Shown here: positions 5,434 to 8,921 of the stretch, one piece after another
Numbering within the stretch: position 1 is the first letter of the stretch
How the letters are laid out: each line of letters starts with the position of its first letter
DNA from: an uncultured bacterium
GTDB lineage: Bacteria > Cyanobacteriota > Vampirovibrionia > Gastranaerophilales > Gastranaerophilaceae
DNA: 8,921 nt
Direction: 5' to 3'
Assembly (NCBI GenBank): GCA_902489575.1
Contig: CABUAQ010000082.1
Coordinates: 1 to 8,921, forward strand
Program-made: the position numbers and the translations under genes
Notes under the pieces: generated by a model
The model's input: only the letters and a program-made list of their open reading frames with translations
Databases searched by the model: none
What the model was told of the DNA's origin: nothing

Positions 5434-7647
5434 TTATTTTTCTTTTTTATCACTACGTTTTTGTTTAAAACTTTTTTGAGATTTTTGAGGGGAAGACTTT
5501 TTAAGCATACTTGAAGATGTTTGAATACGTTTTACACTGAAAACATCAGGCAACGACTGTATACATGCTATCACCTTTCTTAACGTATCAATATTATCAA
5601 GTTCTAAACCCATTTCAATAATACCCACATGGTTTTTAGTCTTAATTGTAGCATTGACAATATTAGTATTATTATCTGAAACAGCAGATATAACATCTTT
5701 TAACAAACCCAATTTTTCGGCAGTCTCAATTCTTATTGTAGTATAATAAGTTTTGTTTGTATTGACCCCGGCCCACTTTATAGGCATCAATCGTTCATGA
5801 GGGATAGTTTCAAGAGTTTTACAATCAATCCTATGCACCGAAACACCCTTTGATCTGGTAACAACTCCGACTATTGGCTCCCCGGGTATTGGTGAACAAC
5901 ACATAGCTAAAGAATACATTAAACCTTCAAGACCCTCAATATCTTTTTTGGACGCTTTTTTAGATGATGTGTGAAAACTATCTTCCGGACGTTTATCCGG
6001 CGGTCTTTTCAATTTATTTATAACCTTGTTGATAGTTGTCTCACCATAACCTAAAGCAGCAAAAAGATCCTCTGCCGATTGATAATTCATTGTTTTAGCA
6101 ACTTTATCAAACTCTCCCTGCTTTGTATAATCATCAAATACAGATTTCGTCAATTCATGTTCAAGATTAGCTCTGCCAAGCTTAACGTGTTCTTCTCTGT
6201 TATTTTTCTTAAACCACTGCTTAATCTTTTGTGAAGCCTGCTTGGTAACAACAAAAGTTAACCAATCCAAACGCGGTGACGGAGTTTTTGAAGTCAGAAT
6301 TTCAACAATATCACCGTTTTTAAGTTTTGTATTCAACGGAACAATCCTGCCATTAATCAAAGCTCCGACAGTTTTATGCCCGACATCAGAGTGAATTCTG
6401 TATGAAAAATCTACAGGAGTTGCATTTTTTGGTAAATCAAGAACATCCCCATCAGGAGTGAATGCAAATACCTGATCTGAAAATAAATCTAATTTAACAG
6501 ATTTCACATAGTCTTCAGCATTTTTCATTTCCTTGTCATATTCAACAAGCTTATGCATCCATGAAAACTTCATATCAGAAGCATTATCAGCCCTTTGAGA
6601 ACCTTTTTCTTTATACCGCCAATGTGCAGCAACCCCGTACTCTGCCACCTGATGCATTTCCCATGTTCTTATTTGAACTTCCAAAGGTTTTGAACGAGGA
6701 CCAATTACTGAAGTATGCAGGGATTGATACATATTACCTTTAGGCATCGCAATATAGTCTTTAAAACGTCCCGGGATAGGTTTAAACTCAGAGTGGATAA
6801 GCCCCAAAACTTCATAACATTCTCGTACGGTATCTACAATTACACGAACCGCTGTAATATCATACAAATCGTGAAATGCTATATTTTGGCGTTTCATTTT
6901 TGCATAGATACTATAATAATGTTTTGCCCTTCCTGTAATTTGAGCATTTATTCCACTTTTAGCAACCCCTTGCGAAATTTTATCAATAAGCATATTAACC
7001 GTAACTTCGCGATCTGCTTTTGTTTGAGCAACCAATTGTGCAATTTCATAGTACTTTTCAGGCTCTAAATAACGTAAAGACAAATCCTCCAATTCCGCTT
7101 TTATCTTATAAATACCTAAACGATTTGCAAGCGGAGCAAAAACATCCAGCGTTTCTCGAGCTATTTTCTTTTGTTTGGCAACCTCCATAAAATTTAGGGT
7201 CCTCATATTATGAAGTCTGTCTGCCAATTTTAAGAAAATTACCCTTATATCATTTGCCATTGCAATAAATAATCGGCGAAAATTTTCAGCTTGTCTTTCT
7301 TCTTTTGATTTAAACTGTAATTTACCTAATTTTGTTACCCCCTGAACAAGGGTCAAAACATCTTCCCCAAACATTTCTTTTATAGTTTCGGGTTTAGTAT
7401 CAGTATCTTCCAAAATATCATGCAAAAACGCAGCAATAAGAGTATGAGTATCAACCTCCAATCCTGCAAGAATTTTTGCAACTTCACACGGATGAATAAT
7501 ATACGGTTCACCGGAAACTCTAAATTGTCCATCGTGAAGTTTTTTCGCAAACTTGTAAGCCTTTTCTACAAGTGCTATATCTTCTTCCGAATGCTTTTGA
7601 CAAATCAACAAATCTTTTATTTCTTTAAATGTTTTTATGTCTGACAT
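5434..7647 (-). CDS. rel: Bifunctional (p)ppGpp synthetase/hydrolase (long RelA/SpoT homologue)
   Basis: The 737-residue enzyme makes and degrades the stringent-response alarmone (p)ppGpp. Domains in order are as follows. The HD hydrolase has H52, H76-D77, E80-D81 and LADRLHNMRT (141-150), so hydrolase residues look intact. The synthetase has YYSIYAKM (244-251), RFKD (294-297), YQSLHT (307-312) and EVQIRT (323-328). RxKD rather than ExDD is the form found in bifunctional Rel/SpoT enzymes. The TGS domain (about 388-452) is followed by a helical region, a Cys-rich zinc-finger-type segment with C583-C584, H605 and C609, and a C-terminal ACT domain (about 634-708). An unusual basic Ser/Lys-rich tail follows (709-737). 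It is the first gene of an operon with NfeD and flotillin genes. No Shine-Dalgarno sequence precedes the start, and a -10 box suggests a leader of about 12 bases. Confidence 0.96.
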   Translation of the reverse strand: MSDIKTFKEIKDLLICQKHSEEDIALVEKAYKFAKKLHDGQFRVSGEPYIIHPCEVAKILAGLEVDTHTLIAAFLHDILEDTDTKPETIKEMFGEDVLTLVQGVTKLGKLQFKSKEERQAENFRRLFIAMANDIRVIFLKLADRLHNMRTLNFMEVAKQKKIARETLDVFAPLANRLGIYKIKAELEDLSLRYLEPEKYYEIAQLVAQTKADREVTVNMLIDKISQGVAKSGINAQITGRAKHYYSIYAKMKRQNIAFHDLYDITAVRVIVDTVRECYEVLGLIHSEFKPIPGRFKDYIAMPKGNMYQSLHTSVIGPRSKPLEVQIRTWEMHQVAEYGVAAHWRYKEKGSQRADNASDMKFSWMHKLVEYDKEMKNAEDYVKSVKLDLFSDQVFAFTPDGDVLDLPKNATPVDFSYRIHSDVGHKTVGALINGRIVPLNTKLKNGDIVEILTSKTPSPRLDWLTFVVTKQASQKIKQWFKKNNREEHVKLGRANLEHELTKSVFDDYTKQGEFDKVAKTMNYQSAEDLFAALGYGETTINKVINKLKRPPDKRPEDSFHTSSKKASKKDIEGLEGLMYSLAMCCSPIPGEPIVGVVTRSKGVSVHRIDCKTLETIPHERLMPIKWAGVNTNKTYYTTIRIETAEKLGLLKDVISAVSDNNTNIVNATIKTKNHVGIIEMGLELDNIDTLRKVIACIQSLPDVFSVKRIQTSSSMLKKSSPQKSQKSFKQKRSDKKEK

Positions 7648-7665
7648 AATAAAATAATGATATAT

Positions 7666-7671
7666 ATTATA
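7666..7671 (-). promoter_or_regulatory. -10 box for the rel-nfeD-flotillin operon
   Basis: The minus strand has a perfect TATAAT, predicting a start near 7659 and a leader of about 12 bases without a Shine-Dalgarno site. The only -35 candidate is TTCATA (7691-7696), with a long 19-base spacer and lying inside an 18-base palindrome. A regulated promoter is therefore possible. Confidence 0.5.
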
Positions 7672-7689
7672 TTAATGATTAGCAAGAAA

Positions 7690-7707
7690 ATATGAAAAAT
7701 TTCATAT
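7690..7707. promoter_or_regulatory. 18-base palindrome between rel and the DUF167 gene
   Basis: ATATGAAA and TTTCATAT are perfect inverted arms around AA. Relative to the predicted rel start it covers about -31 to -48, overlapping the weak -35. A dimeric regulator bound here could block or help rel transcription. A hairpin terminator is unlikely because the arms are AT-rich and it lies outside both genes. Confidence 0.4.
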
Positions 7708-7738
7708 AAAAAGATTAGACAAAACTGAAAATATATTT

Positions 7739-7765
7739 TTGAATTATGCAAATTAATGATATATT
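7739..7765 (+). promoter_or_regulatory. Promoter of the DUF167 gene, predicting a leaderless mRNA
   Basis: TATATT (7760-7765) is a five-of-six -10 box. Its last base, taken as -7, places the start at 7772, the A of the ATG. TTGAAT (7739-7744) is a four-of-six -35 with a short 15-base spacer. No Shine-Dalgarno site precedes the gene, which agrees with a leaderless transcript. Confidence 0.45.
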
Positions 7766-7771
7766 TAATTT

Positions 7772-8059
7772 ATGATTAGACAAACTACCGATGGAATAAT
7801 TGTAAATATTAAAATTTCTCCAAACGCAAAACGAAATGAAATTATTAAAGATGGGAACAATATTAAAATAAAAATTACTGCTCAACCTGTCGACGGTAAA
7901 GCAAATAAATCGGTCATTGAATTTCTATCAAAAAATTTTAAAATTCCAAAAACATCAATAAAAATTCTAAAAGGAGAAACCTCAAAAGAAAAAACAATTC
8001 TTTTTTCAACATCGGAAGAAGAAAAAGTTAAATTACTTTACAATACCTTCGCAAATTAG
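7772..8059 (+). CDS. DUF167 (YggU-family) protein
   Basis: This 95-residue protein shows the whole DUF167 pattern. An N-terminal strand runs into SPNAKRNEI (17-25), then KIKITAQPVDGKANKSVIEFLSK (32-54) with the family hallmark PVDGKAN. IKILKGETSKEKTILF follows, matching the 'G.tsr.K' motif. It is full length for the family. The biochemical role of YggU proteins is not established, and nothing in the sequence suggests a catalytic site. It is divergent from rel across 124 bases and has no obvious terminator of its own directly after the stop. Transcription may continue to the terminator at 8259-8302. Confidence 0.9.
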   Translation: MIRQTTDGIIVNIKISPNAKRNEIIKDGNNIKIKITAQPVDGKANKSVIEFLSKNFKIPKTSIKILKGETSKEKTILFSTSEEEKVKLLYNTFAN

Positions 8060-8094
8060 CAAATATATTTTTTAGCAGCTTTATATTAGAAGTA

Positions 8095-8123
8095 TTTACA
8101 TTTAAAACTATCTGTGTAATAAT
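8095..8123 (+). promoter_or_regulatory. Candidate promoter upstream of the short histidine-containing ORF
   Basis: TTTACA (8095-8100, five of six to TTGACA), a 17-base spacer and AATAAT (8118-8123, five of six to TATAAT) predict a start near 8130. That is immediately before a Shine-Dalgarno site and 13 bases before the short ORF. Confidence 0.5.
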
Positions 8124-8142
8124 AAAGCAAAAGGCAAACATT

Positions 8143-8205
8143 ATGAATATAAATATTTTACAAAAACATCATCAAAACCATCATATCAACCTGAAGGGGT
8201 TGTAG
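8143..8205 (+). CDS. Candidate 20-codon leader peptide with histidine pairs
   Basis: The ORF encodes MNINILQKHHQNHHINLKGL, with four histidines in six positions (codons 9, 10, 13 and 14). AAAGG at 8130-8134 is a Shine-Dalgarno sequence eight bases before the ATG, and a promoter candidate is just upstream. An intrinsic terminator follows 53 bases after the stop, then a larger gene. The layout resembles amino-acid attenuation leaders such as the his leader of enterobacteria. The last codons and stop (8193-8203) can pair with the 5' arm of the terminator. The downstream gene is not a recognisable histidine gene, so the role is inferred. It could be a chance short ORF within a small RNA. Confidence 0.4.
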   Translation: MNINILQKHHQNHHINLKGL

Positions 8206-8299
8206 GATTGGTAATGCGCTTGTAAAATAAGGAAATAAAAAATAAAATCAATTCTTATAAACAACTTCTTCAGGATAAAAAGAGCGATAGAAGTTGTTT
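8187..8299 (+). promoter_or_regulatory. Attenuator-like set of mutually exclusive RNA pairings
   Basis: Three competing helices can be drawn by eye. Segment 1, CAACC (8187-8191), pairs with GGTTG (8198-8202). Segment 2, GAAGGGGTTGT (8193-8203), pairs with ACAACTTCTTC (8261-8271) over 11 positions with two G-U pairs, forming an antiterminator. Segment 3 (8259-8269) pairs with segment 4 (8289-8299) to form the terminator. A ribosome reaching the leader stop at 8203-8205 would cover segment 2 and favour termination. A ribosome stalled at the first histidine pair would leave segment 2 free. No folding energy was computed. Confidence 0.42.
8220..8248 (+). promoter_or_regulatory. Alternative weak promoter just upstream of the hairpin
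   Basis: TTGTAA (8220-8225), a 17-base spacer and TAAAAT (8243-8248) predict a start near 8255. If used, the hairpin at 8259-8299 would be a 5' stabilising stem of the downstream mRNA rather than a terminator. Such matches are frequent in AT-rich DNA. Confidence 0.25.
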
Positions 8300-8302
8300 T
8301 TT
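8259..8302 (+). terminator. Intrinsic terminator between the leader ORF and the membrane-protein gene
   Basis: AAACAACTTCT (8259-8269) pairs perfectly with AGAAGTTGTTT (8289-8299) around a 19-base loop. A run of six T follows within 8297-8302. The loop is long for a constitutive terminator. It lies 25 bases before the next ATG, leaving no room for a separate promoter after it. Transcription of that gene must therefore read through it or begin just upstream. Confidence 0.7.
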
Positions 8303-8327
8303 AGTTAAAGAATTGAGGTTAAAATTT

Positions 8328-8921
8328 ATGACAGTAACAAATATAATATCAGCAATCGGCAATAACAGCAGCATTTACCCGTTGATGGTGAGGGACTTAT
8401 GTATAGAAGCTCCTTCCAAAATACTTATTGCAAGAAAAGAAAATCTTAAAGAGTCGAAAGAACTTGCCAACGATGCAACAAGAGAAAAAACCCTGGATGA
8501 ATACGTGACATCAGCAATTTGGCTGGGCGGAATTCCTGCTACAGAATATGTTGTGGATAAATTTATAACTAAAAAAGGTTTTAACCCCAATGTTAACTTA
8601 AATTTATTCAAAGAGGAGGAAAAATTCGGTAAAAACGCACTTCAAGGTATTGAGTATAATATAAATAAATTCAAAAATATTAAATCAGAAGAAGTTCAAA
8701 AAGCTGTAGCCGACCTTATTAAAGTAAAAGAAAACAAAGGTATTTTTGAAAAACTTTTAACTAAAAAATTTGTTGCGGCAACAGTTATTCCAACCGTAAT
8801 TATGGGATTTGTTCTGCCACCTTTAAACTTTGCACTGACAAGAAAAATCCGTGCTAAAAAAGCCGAATCAGCACAATTATTATCAAATAAAGAATTAAAC
8901 AATGCTACAAGCACTAATTTT
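8328..8921 (+). CDS. Membrane protein of unknown function, partial (3' end outside window)
   Basis: An open frame of 198 codons runs without a stop to the last base of the window, so the C-terminus is missing. The start MTVTNIISAIGNNSSIYPLMVRD is supported by GAGG at 8315-8318, nine bases before the ATG. There is no classical signal peptide. A charged, mostly helical region is interrupted by the hydrophobic stretch SAIWLGGIPATEYVV (62-76). A clear membrane segment lies at about 148-169 (FVAATVIPTVIMGFVLPPLNFAL), followed by a basic TRKIRAKK that would keep that side cytoplasmic. I do not recognise the family. It lies directly behind the attenuator-like leader. Frames on the opposite strand here have no ribosome site and are treated as shadows. 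Confidence 0.8.
   Translation, partial: MTVTNIISAIGNNSSIYPLMVRDLCIEAPSKILIARKENLKESKELANDATREKTLDEYVTSAIWLGGIPATEYVVDKFITKKGFNPNVNLNLFKEEEKFGKNALQGIEYNINKFKNIKSEEVQKAVADLIKVKENKGIFEKLLTKKFVAATVIPTVIMGFVLPPLNFALTRKIRAKKAESAQLLSNKELNNATSTNF

Noticed and set aside
6561..7644. Plus-strand open frames inside rel
   Set aside because: They are antisense to the synthetase and hydrolase domains and rich in Phe/Ile/Cys, as expected from the reverse complement of a lysine-rich gene.
8061..8073. AAATATATTT palindrome followed by T as the terminator of the DUF167 gene
   Set aside because: It contains only A and T and has no loop, so it would not form a stable stem in RNA.
8375..8914. Minus-strand open frames of 78 and 72 codons
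   Set aside because: They overlap an uninterrupted plus-strand frame that has a good Shine-Dalgarno site, a charged N-terminal region and a membrane helix; the plus-strand reading is far more protein-like.
1..8921. CRISPR arrays, tRNA or rRNA genes, insertion sequences
   Set aside because: No regularly spaced long repeats, cloverleaf-like segments, rRNA-like sequence, transposase frames or terminal inverted repeats were seen on either strand.

Overview
The window comes from an AT-rich bacterial genome (about one third G+C by eye) using the standard genetic code. The best guess at its source is a gut or environmental member of the Gastranaerophilales (class Vampirovibrionia, formerly Melainabacteria). 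This rests on a low-GC, small-gene style combined with a pilin-like protein whose N-terminus (FTLAEVLITLGIVGVVAAITIP) and 'DxNGxxxPNxxGxDxF' motif are, from memory, typical of that lineage. No marker gene settles the taxonomy.

Layout, left to right. (1) 56-2260, minus: a 734-residue protein in which a MurF-type cell-wall ligase is fused, in one uninterrupted frame, to a DD-carboxypeptidase-like (peptidase S11) domain. All three penicillin-binding catalytic motifs of that second domain are altered. (2) 2347-3048, minus: a type IV pilin-like protein with a near-consensus promoter, a Shine-Dalgarno sequence and its own terminator. (3) 3145-3354, plus: a small helix-turn-helix protein transcribed divergently from the pilin gene. 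The 96-bp gap between them holds both promoters and a cluster of TATAGTTAA-like repeats lying on the pilin promoter. (4) 7647 to 3412, minus: a three-gene operon of a long bifunctional (p)ppGpp synthetase/hydrolase (Rel), an NfeD-like membrane protein and a flotillin, with gaps of 20 and 19 bases. It ends at a strong bidirectional terminator shared with the helix-turn-helix gene. (5) 7772-8059, plus: a DUF167/YggU protein divergent from rel. (6) 8060-8921, plus: a regulatory-looking leader with a promoter, a 20-codon histidine-containing ORF, mutually exclusive RNA pairings and an intrinsic terminator. It precedes a membrane-protein gene that runs off the right edge.

How the parts fit: the left gene belongs to peptidoglycan precursor synthesis, with an apparent non-catalytic D-Ala-D-Ala-binding-type domain kept in the cytoplasm. 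The flotillin/NfeD pair organises membrane microdomains and here shares an operon with the stringent-response enzyme. The small regulator probably controls the pilin gene and itself. The most novel observations are the MurF/pseudo-carboxypeptidase fusion and the attenuator-like leader at 8095-8327. Two plus-strand genes (3145 and 7772) have -10 boxes placed so that transcription should begin at the A of the ATG, suggesting leaderless mRNAs. All motif positions and RNA pairings were found by eye and no database search or folding program was run.
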